This document shows positions 1 through 8,821 of a DNA stretch of 64,000 nt, in pieces; the stretch's first letter is position 1, and each line of letters begins with the position of its first letter. Source of the DNA: Mycobacteriales bacterium. Lineage in GTDB: Bacteria > Actinomycetota > Actinomycetes > Mycobacteriales > SCTD01. The stretch spans positions 1 through 64,000 of the forward strand of contig JAUYQP010000055.1 in NCBI GenBank assembly GCA_030697205.1, given 5' to 3'. A program made the position numbers and the translations under genes. A model generated the notes under the pieces. That model was given only the letters and a program-made list of their open reading frames with translations. It searched no databases and was not told the origin of the DNA.

Positions 1-55
1 GGGCGCGGGGCGGTCGGGTCGGGGCGGGGCGGGGGCGGGCGGGCGGGGCGGGCTG
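1..55. repeat. G-rich tract (G-quadruplex candidate)
   Basis: The plus strand carries more than four closely spaced runs of three to five G before the dinG stop codon. This fits the loose G-quadruplex pattern, but in a genome this GC-rich such tracts can be neutral. The window edge cuts the region, so its full extent is unknown. Confidence 0.4.
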
Positions 56-2050
56 TCAGGACCGGCGGCGCTGCGACGGGGGCGGGCCGACCGGTGACAG
101 CGGCGCGGCCGTCTCGTCGATGGCCCGCAGCGACGCGAGGACCGCGTCCTTGGACCGCGCGCGGTAGAAGCCGGGCAGCGTGTCGAGCAGGGTGCGGGAG
201 TAGCCGGCGGTCGCGAGCCGCGGGTCGAGCACGGCGACCACGCCGCGGTCCGACGTCGCGCGGACCAGTCGGCCGGCGCCCTGGGCGAGCAGCACCGCGG
301 CTGGCGGCAGGCTCACCTCGCGGAAGCCCGCGGAGCCCGCGTCGGCCAGGCGCGCCTTCTGCAATGGGTCGTCGACGTGGGAGAACGGGATCCGGTCGAT
401 GACGACGAGCTGGCAGGCCGAGCCGGGCACGTCGACGCCCTGCCAGAACGACCGGGTGCCGAACAGGCAGGTCCGCGCGTCGGAGGCGAAGGCGTGCACG
501 AGCGCCCCGACGGAGTCCTCGCCCTGCAGCAGCACCGGCAGGTCGGTCGCGGCACGCACCGACTCGGCCGCGCGGGCCGCGGCGGCTGTCGAGCTGAAGA
601 GCCCGAGGGTCCTCCCGCCGGCTGCCGTGAGGAGCTCAGCGAGCAGCGCATCGACCTCGGCGGCCCACGACGGCTGGGTCGGGGGCGGCAGCTCGGCGGC
701 GATCCACAGCTGGCCCTGCCGCGGGTAGTCGAAGGGGCTGCCCACGTCGACGGAGTCCCAGCGCGGCGCCGGGTCATCGTCGGTCGCGGGCAGGTCGAGA
801 CCGAGCTGGTGGGCGGTGTGGCGGAACGACCCGCCGAGCGTCAGCGTCGCCGAGGTCGCGACGACGGTGCGCTCACCGAACAGCTGGGAGCGCAGGGCGT
901 AGCCGACAGACAGCGGCGACACCCGCAGCGCGCCGGTGGTCGTGACGTAGACCGCGGCCCGCTCCGACGGCGACGCGATCTCGCGGGCCGCGTCGGCGAC
1001 GCCCTGCAGTTGGAGCTTGACCCGCTCGCGGGTGGCCTGCTCGACCTCGTCGTCGCCGTCGGCCCCGGAGCCGACCTCGCGCGCGGCCGCGGTGGCCGCC
1101 TCCTGCACGAGGCCGAGCACGTCGCGCACCTCGTCGGGCAGCTGCGGGATCCACCCGGGTTGCAGCAGGACCTGCACCCCCTCGAAGGCGTCCCGCGCCT
1201 GCTCGAAGCGGTCGAGCACGGTGGCCGACAGGTCGGGCTTCGCGGCGGCACAGGCCCGGCGTACCTCCTGGTGGGTGAGCTCGGAGGTCAGAGCGTCGGT
1301 CGCCGAGTCGACGAACTCGTGCGCCTCGTCGATGACGACCGCGTCGTGCTCGGGCAGGACCGTGACGCCGGTGAAGGCGTCGAGAGCGAGCAGCGCGTGG
1401 TTGGCGACGACGATGTCGGCCTCCTTCGCGGTCTCGCGGGCCTTCTCGGCGAAGCAGTCGACCCGGTCGGGGCACTTCGTGCCGAGGCACTCGCGGGCGC
1501 TCACCGACACCTGCCGCCAGGCGCGGTCGGCCACCGGGAAGGGCACCTCGTCGCGGTCACCGGTCTCGGTCTCGGAGGCCCACTCGCGCAGCCGGAGCAC
1601 CGTGCGGCCGAGGTCGGAGGTCGGGCCGGCGAACAGCTCGTCCTGCTCCGGCTCGCGCGCGCCGGGCCCGTCGTGGAGCTGCTGCAGGCACAGGTAGTTG
1701 CTGCGGCCCTTGGCCAGCGCGTAGGTCGGCGTGCGGCCGAGCTTGGCCGCGAGCGCCTCCACGAGGCGCGGGAGGTCCTTGTCGACGAGCTGCGCCTGCA
1801 GCGCCTTGGTGGCGGTCGCGATGACGACCGTGCGACCGGACGCGAGGGCTGGCACGAGGTAGCCGAGCGACTTGCCGGTGCCGGTGCCGGCCTGCACGAG
1901 CAGGTGCTCGCGGTTGCGCAGCGCCCGGTCGACGGCCACGACCATCTGCCGCTGACCCTCGCGGACCGCGGCGCCGGGCAGCACGCCGAGCGCGGTCTCC
2001 AGCAGGCTCAGCACCCGGCTCGAGACCGCCGGTGCAGAGGTCGGGGCCAC
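56..2050 (-). CDS. dinG: DinG/XPD-family ATP-dependent DNA helicase
   Basis: This 664-residue superfamily 2 helicase resembles DinG and YoaA, which unwind damaged or structured DNA 5' to 3'. Walker A (AGTGTGKS) lies at residues 54-61 and a DEAH box (VIDEAHEF) near residue 238. A cysteine near residue 122 (SNYLC) and three near 187-197 (CLGTKCPDRVDC) match the four ligands of the iron-sulfur cluster of this family. The C-terminal helicase motifs include GRLVR. Length is normal for actinobacterial DinG. It is divergent from the PAC2 gene, with the promoters inferred in the roughly 110-bp gap. The family assignment is firm; the exact paralogue (DinG or YoaA type) is not. Confidence 0.9.
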   Translation of the reverse strand: MAPTSAPAVSSRVLSLLETALGVLPGAAVREGQRQMVVAVDRALRNREHLLVQAGTGTGKSLGYLVPALASGRTVVIATATKALQAQLVDKDLPRLVEALAAKLGRTPTYALAKGRSNYLCLQQLHDGPGAREPEQDELFAGPTSDLGRTVLRLREWASETETGDRDEVPFPVADRAWRQVSVSARECLGTKCPDRVDCFAEKARETAKEADIVVANHALLALDAFTGVTVLPEHDAVVIDEAHEFVDSATDALTSELTHQEVRRACAAAKPDLSATVLDRFEQARDAFEGVQVLLQPGWIPQLPDEVRDVLGLVQEAATAAAREVGSGADGDDEVEQATRERVKLQLQGVADAAREIASPSERAAVYVTTTGALRVSPLSVGYALRSQLFGERTVVATSATLTLGGSFRHTAHQLGLDLPATDDDPAPRWDSVDVGSPFDYPRQGQLWIAAELPPPTQPSWAAEVDALLAELLTAAGGRTLGLFSSTAAAARAAESVRAATDLPVLLQGEDSVGALVHAFASDARTCLFGTRSFWQGVDVPGSACQLVVIDRIPFSHVDDPLQKARLADAGSAGFREVSLPPAAVLLAQGAGRLVRATSDRGVVAVLDPRLATAGYSRTLLDTLPGFYRARSKDAVLASLRAIDETAAPLSPVGPPPSQRRRS

Positions 2051-2162
2051 GGCTCCATCATCGCAGGCGTGACGGGCCCGGACGCTGCCCTGTGGAAGCG
2101 TCCCGGCGGGTCGCGCGTTGGCCTTGACGACGGCCCCGAGAACCCTGGTGGAGACTGATCAC

Positions 2163-3074
2163 GTGCGCGACCCCGCTGAGCTGTTCGACCTCGACCCCGA
2201 CCGCCCTGAGATGGGCCGGCCGGTGCTCGTGCAGGCCCTCGACGGCTTCATCGACGCGGGCGGCGCCAAGCGGATCGCCGTGCAGCACCTGCTCACGTCA
2301 CTGCCGTCGCAGGTCGTCGCGCGCTTCGACGTCGACCTGCTCCTCGACTACCGCGCGCGCCGCCCGATCATGCTCTTCGCCGAGGACCACTGGGAGTCCT
2401 ACGACGACCCCTCGCTCGCGCTGCACCTGCTCCACGACGCCGCCGGCACGCCCTTCCTGCTGCTCACCGGCCCGGAGCCCGATGTGCAGTGGGAGCGCTT
2501 CGTCGCGGCGGTCCGCATCCTCGTCGACCGCCTCAAGGTCCGGCTGTCGGTCGGCCTCAACGCCATCCCGATGGGCATCCCCCACACCCGCCCGCCGGGC
2601 GTCATCGCCCACGGCTCGCGCCCGGAGCTGCTCGAGGGCTACCAGCCGTGGATCAGCTCCGTGCAGGTCCCTGCGTCGGCCGGTCACCTCATCGAGTTCC
2701 GGCTCGGTCAGGCCGGCTACGACACGATGGGCTTCGCCGCCCACGTGCCGCACTACCTGTCGCAGACGGAGTACCCCGCGGCCGCGGTCTCGCTGCTGCG
2801 CGAGGTCGCCAAGGTCGGTGGGCTCGTGCTCCCCCTCGACGAGCTGGTCGCCGCCGCCGAGACGACCCGGGTGTCCATCGACGAGCAGATCGCGGGCTCC
2901 GAGGAGGTCAGCGCCGTCGTCACTGGCCTCGAGGAGCAGTACGACGCCTTCGTCGCCGGGCAGGGGCGCTCGCTGCTGGCCGAGTCCGAGCTGCCCTCCG
3001 CCGACGAGCTCGGCGCCGAGCTCGAGCGCTTCCTCGCCGAGCAGCCGCGCCCCGGCGACACGCCCCCCGTCTGA
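2163..3074 (+). CDS. PAC2 family protein
   Basis: The protein belongs to the PAC2 (proteasome assembly chaperone 2-like) family, common in actinobacteria and without a settled role there. The diagnostic pattern is visible: VQALDGFIDAG near the N-terminus, a FDVDLLLDYRARRP segment, a LTGPEPDVQW segment and IPHTRP followed by HVPHYL. I chose GTG at 2163 because GGTGGAG sits nine bases upstream. A TTG at 2118 would add 15 residues but has no comparable ribosome site. The C-terminal third is acidic and probably helical. It ends 16 bp from the convergent DUF1990 gene. Confidence 0.85.
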   Translation: MRDPAELFDLDPDRPEMGRPVLVQALDGFIDAGGAKRIAVQHLLTSLPSQVVARFDVDLLLDYRARRPIMLFAEDHWESYDDPSLALHLLHDAAGTPFLLLTGPEPDVQWERFVAAVRILVDRLKVRLSVGLNAIPMGIPHTRPPGVIAHGSRPELLEGYQPWISSVQVPASAGHLIEFRLGQAGYDTMGFAAHVPHYLSQTEYPAAAVSLLREVAKVGGLVLPLDELVAAAETTRVSIDEQIAGSEEVSAVVTGLEEQYDAFVAGQGRSLLAESELPSADELGAELERFLAEQPRPGDTPPV

Positions 3075-3090
3075 CCAGCCCGGGATCCCG

Positions 3091-3783
3091 TCAGGCGTCG
3101 GGCTGGTTGACCTCGATGCGGGTGGCTGCCCGACGCACGCCACCCGAGCTCCCACCGGCGAGCAGCTCGGCCTCTACGAGGCGACGCATCCGCGACATCG
3201 AGCGGCGGACGAACAGCACCTGCATCGCACGGCCGAAGGTCGCCCAGCCCAGGCGCACCACCGGGTTGGGGATGCGGCCGGTCTTCATGTAGCGGCAGAC
3301 CCGGAACTGCACCTCACCGGTGTCGAGCAGCTTGACCACGCGCCAGCACATCTCGCCCGCCTCGAGGTGGCCGTGCAAGGTGCGGTAGCACCAGCCGTAG
3401 ACCTGCAGCAGTCGGCCGTCCTCGACGACCTGCTCGTCGACGACGGACGACACCCGCACGCCGAGCAGGAAGCGCAGCGGGCCGAAGCGGCCGGACAGGA
3501 GCATGTCGCGCTGCTCGAGCGGGCTCTCCGGCAGCCACACCGCCTTGATGATGGCGGGGTCGGCGAACTCGTAGTCGCGCACCAGCCGGCACGCGACAGC
3601 GAAGGCACCGCCGGGCTCGGGCGGGCCGGGGGCCTCGACGGCGAGCTTCTGGCAGTAGTCGTCGAACGACCACCCGTCCTCGACCGTCGGTGCGCCCTCG
3701 AGGACGTAGTTGACGTCGACGTCGTGCAGCTTGGCGAGCTCGGCCAAGGCGTCGTGCGAGCCGAGCAGCCGGACGTCAACCAC
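3091..3783 (-). CDS. DUF1990 family protein (second of pair)
   Basis: This 230-residue protein is a DUF1990-type protein of unknown biochemical role. Recognisable segments are VYGWCYRTLHGHLEAGE and a C-terminal basic helix with RRSMSRMRRLVEAE. Its start overlaps the end of the upstream DUF1990 gene by 8 bp, so the two are translationally coupled. The two proteins share the pattern LxGHxEAGE but are otherwise divergent, which suggests an old duplication. Confidence 0.75.
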   Translation of the reverse strand: MVDVRLLGSHDALAELAKLHDVDVNYVLEGAPTVEDGWSFDDYCQKLAVEAPGPPEPGGAFAVACRLVRDYEFADPAIIKAVWLPESPLEQRDMLLSGRFGPLRFLLGVRVSSVVDEQVVEDGRLLQVYGWCYRTLHGHLEAGEMCWRVVKLLDTGEVQFRVCRYMKTGRIPNPVVRLGWATFGRAMQVLFVRRSMSRMRRLVEAELLAGGSSGGVRRAATRIEVNQPDA

Positions 3784-4534
3784 GGGGCCACCGCCAGGTC
3801 GTCGCGGTCACTCCGTCGGGGGCGTTGCCGCCGGCCATCCGCACCGCCGCCTCGCAGACCTGCGTCCACATGTGCAGCTGCATCTCGCGCGCGAGCGGCA
3901 CCTTGTCGTAGAGCAGGTCGAACAGCCGGTCTCCGCTGCGGGTCCACGACTCGATCTCGAACAGCAGCCGCCCGCCGGGCGCGTCCGACGCGCGGAACTC
4001 GATCTCGCCGGCCTCCATGTGGCCGCGCAGGGTCGCGAGGCGGAACGACGTCGGGGTCCGCTCGACGACCCGCACCGGCGCGTCCCACGGGCCGGGCATC
4101 CGCACCGCGAACTCCGCGCCGGGCGAGCGGTCGCGCGAGACCGCCTCGAACGTCGCGACCTCCGTCGGCGACGCCCGGTTGGGGTCGACGAGCAGCCGCG
4201 ACACCAGCTCCTGCGGACCGACCCGCGCGTCGTCGACGACGACGGCGTAGAGGCGTCGGTAGGTGCGACCTCGACCCTGGGTGCGACGCAGCAGCGACGC
4301 CTCGTCACCGGGAAGGGGTCGATCGCCGTCGGGAGCGGGTGGCGTGCCCTGACAGTCGATGACGCTGCGCCTGACGAGCGCGGTGCTGCGGGTCCAGCGC
4401 CAGGTGGTGAGCGCCATGCCGGGCAGCCGGCGGGCGAGCGAGACGGTGCTGGCCAGCAGCTGCCGCGGGCTCGGCGAGCGCTGCCGCCCGTCGGGGGCCG
4501 TGCGGTCATCGGCCGCGACAGGTGAGGTCGTCAT
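3776..4534 (-). CDS. DUF1990 family protein (first of pair)
   Basis: This 252-residue protein contains the DUF1990 core in its C-terminal two thirds, with LRGHMEAGEIEF and a FEIESWTRSGDRLFDLLYD segment. The latter resembles coenzyme-binding START-like folds, but no function is established. The N-terminal 60 residues are basic and less conserved. It is the first gene of a coupled pair with the next DUF1990 gene and follows the FmdB gene in the same direction, about 40 bp downstream of it. Confidence 0.7.
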   Translation of the reverse strand: MTTSPVAADDRTAPDGRQRSPSPRQLLASTVSLARRLPGMALTTWRWTRSTALVRRSVIDCQGTPPAPDGDRPLPGDEASLLRRTQGRGRTYRRLYAVVVDDARVGPQELVSRLLVDPNRASPTEVATFEAVSRDRSPGAEFAVRMPGPWDAPVRVVERTPTSFRLATLRGHMEAGEIEFRASDAPGGRLLFEIESWTRSGDRLFDLLYDKVPLAREMQLHMWTQVCEAAVRMAGGNAPDGVTATTWRWPRG

Positions 4535-4576
4535 GCCGTCGGGGCTACCCCGGCAGGGGTGCCGGCAAGCGTGATC

Positions 4577-4774
4577 TCAGCCGCAGCAGCCGCCGCCGCA
4601 GCAGCCGCCCGCGGGAGCAGGCGCCGCTGCCGAACCGCCAACGGCCACCGCGGTGAAGACCCGCGAGCAGTCGGTGTGACCGTCAGGGCAGCTGGCGGGA
4701 GCCGTGTCGGTCATCGACCGGGTCACCTCGAAGGAGGCGTCGCAGGTCCGGCAGCGATAGTCGTAGCGGGGCAC
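4577..4774 (-). CDS. FmdB family zinc-ribbon protein
   Basis: This is a 65-residue FmdB/CxxC_CxxC_SSSS-type small protein. It begins MPRYDYRCRTCDASFEV, with the first CxxC pair at residues 8-11, and has a second, less regular pair (CPDGHTDC). The tail GGCCGGGCCG is the Gly-Cys-rich end typical of actinobacterial members. FmdB proteins are regarded as putative regulators or metal-binding proteins, with no firm role. It is divergent from the FUSC gene, with starts about 30 bp apart. Confidence 0.85.
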   Translation of the reverse strand: MPRYDYRCRTCDASFEVTRSMTDTAPASCPDGHTDCSRVFTAVAVGGSAAAPAPAGGCCGGGCCG

Positions 4775-4803
4775 GCCCCGATCCTACGGAGCCGACCGGC
4801 AGG

Positions 4804-5901
4804 ATGAGCGGCGTGAGGCAGACCCGGACCAGAGGCGAACGGCGCGTGACCGCGCTGCAGATCCTCAAGACCGCGCTCGCTGCCACCCTCGCCTGGGAGT
4901 CCGCGCGGCTGCTCACCGGCGAGCAGACACCGGTGTTCGCCCCGCTGACTGCCCTGCTCGTCGTGCAGATCACGGTGCGCCGATCAGTGCGCGAGGCGGT
5001 GGAGCGCTTCGTCGGTGTCGTGGCCGGCGTCCTCGTCGCACTGCTGCTGGCCCGGGCCGTCGGCCTGTCGGCGCTGTCGATCGGGCTGCTGGTCGCGGGC
5101 GGGCTGGTGGTCGGCAGGCTGGTCCGGCTCGGACCGGCCGGGGCGGTGCAGGTCCCCGTGAGCGCGCTGCTCGTGCTCATCGTCGGCACCCAGGGCGACG
5201 TCGTCGTCGCCCGCGTCGAGGACACCGCGATCGGCGCGGTCGTCGGGGTGCTCGTCAACCTGGCCGTCGCGCCGCAGATCCGGCTCGGTCCGGCCGAGGC
5301 GGCCGTCGCGGCGCTCACCGCCGACCTTGCTGCGTTGCTGACGACGCTCGGCTCCGGCGTCGCGACCCGCTTCGACCAGCCGACGGCGCGCGGCTGGCTG
5401 ACCGCCTCGCGACAGCTGCCGGGCAGCCTCGACCGGGCCCGCTCCGCGCTCGACGCCGCGCACGACAGCCTGCGCTTCAACCCGCGCAAGAGACGCGCAG
5501 CCGACCGGGTCGACCGGCTCGCCGAGGCCGTCCTCGCGCTCGACCACGTCGTCACGCAGGCCCGCGGGACGACCCGCACGCTGTTCGACCTGGCCCGGGT
5601 CCACGGCGAGGTCGAGCTCCCGGCGGTCTACCCCGCTGCCCTGTCGGCGGTCGGTCGGGCACTGCTGGTCCACCAGGCCGTCGTCCGCCAGGACAGCCCC
5701 GCCGACCAGCTGGATCGGGCGGTGGAGCAGGCCCGAGAGGCGCTCGCGACCGCGGTGGCCCACGGGCCGCAGACCGGCGCCCTGCGCGACGACGCGTGGC
5801 TCGCGCGCGGCGCGATCCTGTCCGACCTCACCCGGCTGGTCCGCGAGCTCGACCCGCGCGGACCGCACCGCGCGGCCTTCCGGCAGGATCAGGCCGCATG
5901 A
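4804..5901 (+). CDS. FUSC/aromatic acid exporter family membrane protein
   Basis: This 365-residue integral membrane protein has about six hydrophobic segments in the first 165 residues, followed by a soluble helical C-terminal half. That layout matches the FUSC/ArAE (DUF939-like) exporter family. The segment ALAATLAWESARLL and the following FAPLTALLVVQ resemble the family's first two helices. The substrate is unknown; relatives export aromatic acids or are uncharacterised. The TGA stop overlaps the ATG of the next gene (ATGA), so the serine hydrolase is translationally coupled. Confidence 0.8.
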   Translation: MSGVRQTRTRGERRVTALQILKTALAATLAWESARLLTGEQTPVFAPLTALLVVQITVRRSVREAVERFVGVVAGVLVALLLARAVGLSALSIGLLVAGGLVVGRLVRLGPAGAVQVPVSALLVLIVGTQGDVVVARVEDTAIGAVVGVLVNLAVAPQIRLGPAEAAVAALTADLAALLTTLGSGVATRFDQPTARGWLTASRQLPGSLDRARSALDAAHDSLRFNPRKRRAADRVDRLAEAVLALDHVVTQARGTTRTLFDLARVHGEVELPAVYPAALSAVGRALLVHQAVVRQDSPADQLDRAVEQAREALATAVAHGPQTGALRDDAWLARGAILSDLTRLVRELDPRGPHRAAFRQDQAA

Positions 5902-7115
5902 AGGTGACCGCAGACCCCGCCGAGCTCGGCTTCGACCCGGCGCGGCTCGCCCGCATCGACTCCCACTTCGCGCGCTACGTCGACGACGACCTGCTCAGCG
6001 GCTGGCAGATCGCGGTGACGCGCAGGGGCCAGGTCGTCCACGCCTCCACCCACGGCCTGCGCGACCGCGAGGCCGGCCTGCCGGTCGAGCCCGACACCCT
6101 GTGGCGGATCTACTCGATGACCAAGCCGGTCACGAGCGTCGCGGCGATGATGCTGTGGGAGGAGGGCGCCTTCCAGCTCACCGACCCGGTGTCGCGCTGG
6201 ATCCCGTCCTTCGCCGACCTGCGCGTCTTCGACAAGGGCTCTGCGGCCAAGCCCTTCACGGTGCCGGCGGCCGAGCCGGTGCGCGTCTGGCACCTGCTCA
6301 CCCACACGGCCGGTCTCACCTACGGCTTCCTCGGCACCTCGACCGTCGACGCGATCTACCGGGCCCACGGCTTCGAGCTGGGGGCCCCCGAGGGCATGGA
6401 CCTCGCGGCCGCGTGCGACGCCTGGGCGGGCCTGCCGCTGCTGTTCCAGCCGGGCAGCGCCTGGGGCTACTCCGTCGCGACCGACGTCCTCGGCCGGCTC
6501 ATCGAGGTCGTCAGCGGGCAGACCCTCGCGGAGTTCTTCGCCGAGCGGATCACCGGGCCGCTCGGCATGACCGACACCGCTTTCTGGTCGGACTCGCCGC
6601 GGCTCGGCGCCCTCTACGCCCCCGACCCGACCACGGGCAGGGCACTGCGCTACGACGCCCTCGGCGACCGCGCACGCACCGAGCCCGCGATGCTGTCCGG
6701 CGGCGGCGGGCTGGTGTCCTCCGCCGACGACTACCACCGCTTCACCCAGCTGCTGCTGCGCGGCGGGGAGCTCGACGGCGTCCGCCTGCTCGGCACCCGG
6801 ACCCTGGCCTACATGGCCCGCAACCACCTGCCCGGCGGGCTCGACCTCGGCCACCACAACACCGGCGGCTTCGCCGAGACCGTCTTCGACGGGGTCGGCT
6901 TCGGCCTCGGCTTCGCCGTGATGGAGGACCCGCGGCCGGCCAAGACGATGTCGAGCCCGGGCGAGCTCTTCTGGGGCGGGCTCGCCTCGACGGCGTTCTG
7001 GGTCGACCCGGTCGAGCAGGTCACGGCGCTGCTGTTCACCCAGCTGGTGCCCTCGAGCACCTACCCGTTGCGCCCGCAGCTGCGCCAGCTCGTCTACAGC
7101 GCCCTGGTGGACTGA
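5898..7115 (+). CDS. Class C beta-lactamase-fold serine hydrolase (EstB-like)
   Basis: The 405-residue protein belongs to the beta-lactamase-related serine hydrolases, which include EstB-type esterases. The nucleophile motif SMTK has Ser73 and Lys76. Tyr191 in GYSVATDV is the catalytic tyrosine position, and FWGGLAS near the end replaces the KTG motif of true beta-lactamases. No signal peptide is present, so a cytoplasmic esterase role is more likely than antibiotic resistance. The ATG at 5898 overlaps the upstream stop by 4 bp. An in-frame extension to 5796 lies inside the exporter gene and is rejected. Confidence 0.85.
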   Translation: MKVTADPAELGFDPARLARIDSHFARYVDDDLLSGWQIAVTRRGQVVHASTHGLRDREAGLPVEPDTLWRIYSMTKPVTSVAAMMLWEEGAFQLTDPVSRWIPSFADLRVFDKGSAAKPFTVPAAEPVRVWHLLTHTAGLTYGFLGTSTVDAIYRAHGFELGAPEGMDLAAACDAWAGLPLLFQPGSAWGYSVATDVLGRLIEVVSGQTLAEFFAERITGPLGMTDTAFWSDSPRLGALYAPDPTTGRALRYDALGDRARTEPAMLSGGGGLVSSADDYHRFTQLLLRGGELDGVRLLGTRTLAYMARNHLPGGLDLGHHNTGGFAETVFDGVGFGLGFAVMEDPRPAKTMSSPGELFWGGLASTAFWVDPVEQVTALLFTQLVPSSTYPLRPQLRQLVYSALVD

Positions 7116-8081
7116 CTACCGGACGACGTGCGGCATGAGGGCGCCCGGCGGGATGGCGCCGAACGTGCCGGACTGGAAGTCCTCGACGGCCTGCTGCAGC
7201 TGCCAGCGGGTGTTCATGACGAACGGGCCGTACTGCGCGACCGGCTCCCGGATCGGCTGACCGCCGAGGACCATCACCTCCAGCGCGCCGTGGCGCGACT
7301 CCTGGCTCGCGTCGGCGCGCACGACCAGCCGGTCACCGGCGCCGAGCACCGCGGTCTGCCCGGTGCGGATCGGCTGTCCGCCGATCGTGCCGGTGCCACC
7401 GAGGACGTAGACGAGCGCGTTGAACAGCGGGTTCCACGGCACGTCGAGCTCCGCGCCCGGGCTGATCGAGGCGTGCGCCAGGGTGATCGGGGTGCGGGTC
7501 GAGCCGGGGCCGACGTGGCCGCCGAGGTCACCGGCGATGAGCCGGATCAGCGAGCCGCCGTCGGAGGATGCGAGCAGGACCGAGTCGCCGCCCTCGAGGT
7601 TCTGGTAGGCCGGGGCGGTCATCTTCTCGACGCCCGGCAGGTTGACCCACAGCTGGATGCCGTGGAAGACGCCGCCGGACTCGACCAGCTCGGCGGGCGG
7701 GGTCTCGATGTGCAGGATCCCCGAGCCGGCGGTCATCCACTGCGTCGCGCCGTCGGTGATCATGCCGCCGCCGCCATGGCTGTCCTGGTGCTGGAAGGCG
7801 CCGTCGAGGATGTAGGTGACGGTCTCGAAGCCGCGGTGAGGGTGCCAGTTCGTGCCCTTGGGCTCGCCCGGCGCGTACTCCACCTCGCCCATCTGGTCCA
7901 TCATGATGAAGGGGTCGAGCTCGCGGGTGTCGACGCCGGCGAAGGCGCGGCGGACGGGGAAGCCCTCGCCCTCGTAGCCCTGCGGCGCGGTCGTCACCGA
8001 CCGGACCGGTCGGACGACGTCGCCGAGCCCGGCAGGGGACACGCGGGGCAGGGTCAGGGTGTCAGCGGTGACAGCGGGCAT
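7116..8081 (-). CDS. Pirin family protein
   Basis: This 321-residue bicupin is a pirin. The N-terminal cupin carries NWHPHRGFETVTYILDG and the HQDSHGG segment with the expected metal-binding histidines; a C-terminal pirin domain follows. Some pirins are quercetin 2,3-dioxygenases and others are redox-sensing regulators, so the reaction cannot be assigned. I start at ATG 8081, which has GGAGG five bases upstream. The ATG at 8093 overlaps that ribosome site. It is divergent from the TrmH gene and ends one base after the convergent serine hydrolase gene. Confidence 0.88.
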   Translation of the reverse strand: MPAVTADTLTLPRVSPAGLGDVVRPVRSVTTAPQGYEGEGFPVRRAFAGVDTRELDPFIMMDQMGEVEYAPGEPKGTNWHPHRGFETVTYILDGAFQHQDSHGGGGMITDGATQWMTAGSGILHIETPPAELVESGGVFHGIQLWVNLPGVEKMTAPAYQNLEGGDSVLLASSDGGSLIRLIAGDLGGHVGPGSTRTPITLAHASISPGAELDVPWNPLFNALVYVLGGTGTIGGQPIRTGQTAVLGAGDRLVVRADASQESRHGALEVMVLGGQPIREPVAQYGPFVMNTRWQLQQAVEDFQSGTFGAIPPGALMPHVVR

Positions 8082-8095
8082 CAGGTCCTCCATGT

Positions 8096-8123
8096 GGTTG
8101 AACTCGCAACCATCACAACCATC
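8096..8123. promoter_or_regulatory. Repeats in pirin/TrmH divergent promoter
   Basis: CAACCATC occurs twice with a 9-bp period (8107-8114 and 8116-8123). The complementary half GGTTG stands at 8096-8100. The arrangement is consistent with a regulator site between the divergent starts, but no regulator gene is adjacent. Confidence 0.3.
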
Positions 8124-8152
8124 GTACGACGGATCTGCTTCCCTGTCGTGCT

Positions 8153-8821
8153 GTGACCACCGCCGAGCCCGTGCGCCTCGAAGGGTTCCACGCCGTCAAG
8201 CACGCGCTGCGCTTCGCCCCGGACCTCGTGGTGTCGGTCCGCGTCGCCGACCGCGACGCGGCCGCGGCGCTGGCCCGCGATCTCGCCCCAGACGTGGCCG
8301 AGGCCCTGCTCGACCGCGCCGAGGTGGGCCCGGTCGAACACCCGACAGGCGTCGAGGGCACGGCCACGCGTCCGGCGTACGACGGGGGTGTGCTCCTCGC
8401 CCGCACCGCTCCCCTGGTGCTGCTCGACGGGGTGCGCCACCCCGGCAACGCGGGCGCGGCGGTGCGCGTCGCGGCCGCCGCCGGCGCGAGCGGGGTGGCG
8501 GTGCACGGCGCGCTCGACCCTTGGCACCCGGCGGTCGTGCGTGGCTCGGCCGGGCTGCACTTCGCGCTGCCGGTGCTGCGCTGCTCCCCCGCCGACGTCA
8601 CCGGGCCGGTGGTCGTGCTCGACGCCGACGGCGAGGACTGGAGCGGTCTCCCCCACGACGCGGTGCTGGTCGTCGGCAGCGAGCGGCACGGCGTCGGTGA
8701 CGAGGCGCGGGCCCGGGCCGACGCGGTCGTCGCGCTGCCGATGCGGGCGGGGGTGAGCAGCCTCAACCTCGCTACCGCGGTCGCGGCTGCTCTCTACGCC
8801 TGGCGGCTGCCTGCGCCTTGA
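8153..8821 (+). CDS. TrmH/SpoU family RNA methyltransferase
   Basis: The 222-residue protein is a SPOUT-fold 2'-O-ribose methyltransferase. Motif 1 (HPGNAGAAVR) contains the conserved Asn and Arg, motif 2 is VVGSERHGV, and motif 3 is SSLNLATAVA. Together they form the knotted SAM-binding site. Which tRNA or rRNA nucleotide is modified cannot be told. The N-terminal 75 residues form the short substrate-binding part. It starts with GTG and ends 50 bp inside the convergent HTH gene. Confidence 0.85.
   Translation: MTTAEPVRLEGFHAVKHALRFAPDLVVSVRVADRDAAAALARDLAPDVAEALLDRAEVGPVEHPTGVEGTATRPAYDGGVLLARTAPLVLLDGVRHPGNAGAAVRVAAAAGASGVAVHGALDPWHPAVVRGSAGLHFALPVLRCSPADVTGPVVVLDADGEDWSGLPHDAVLVVGSERHGVGDEARARADAVVALPMRAGVSSLNLATAVAAALYAWRLPAP

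Noticed and set aside
377-2158. Long plus-strand open frame antisense to dinG
   Set aside because: The translation is Arg/Gly/Leu-rich without motifs, and dinG on the other strand has every helicase motif. Long antisense frames are expected at this GC content.
5796-5897. 34-residue N-terminal extension of the serine hydrolase
   Set aside because: It lies inside the exporter gene. ATG 5898 overlaps the exporter stop in the usual coupling arrangement.
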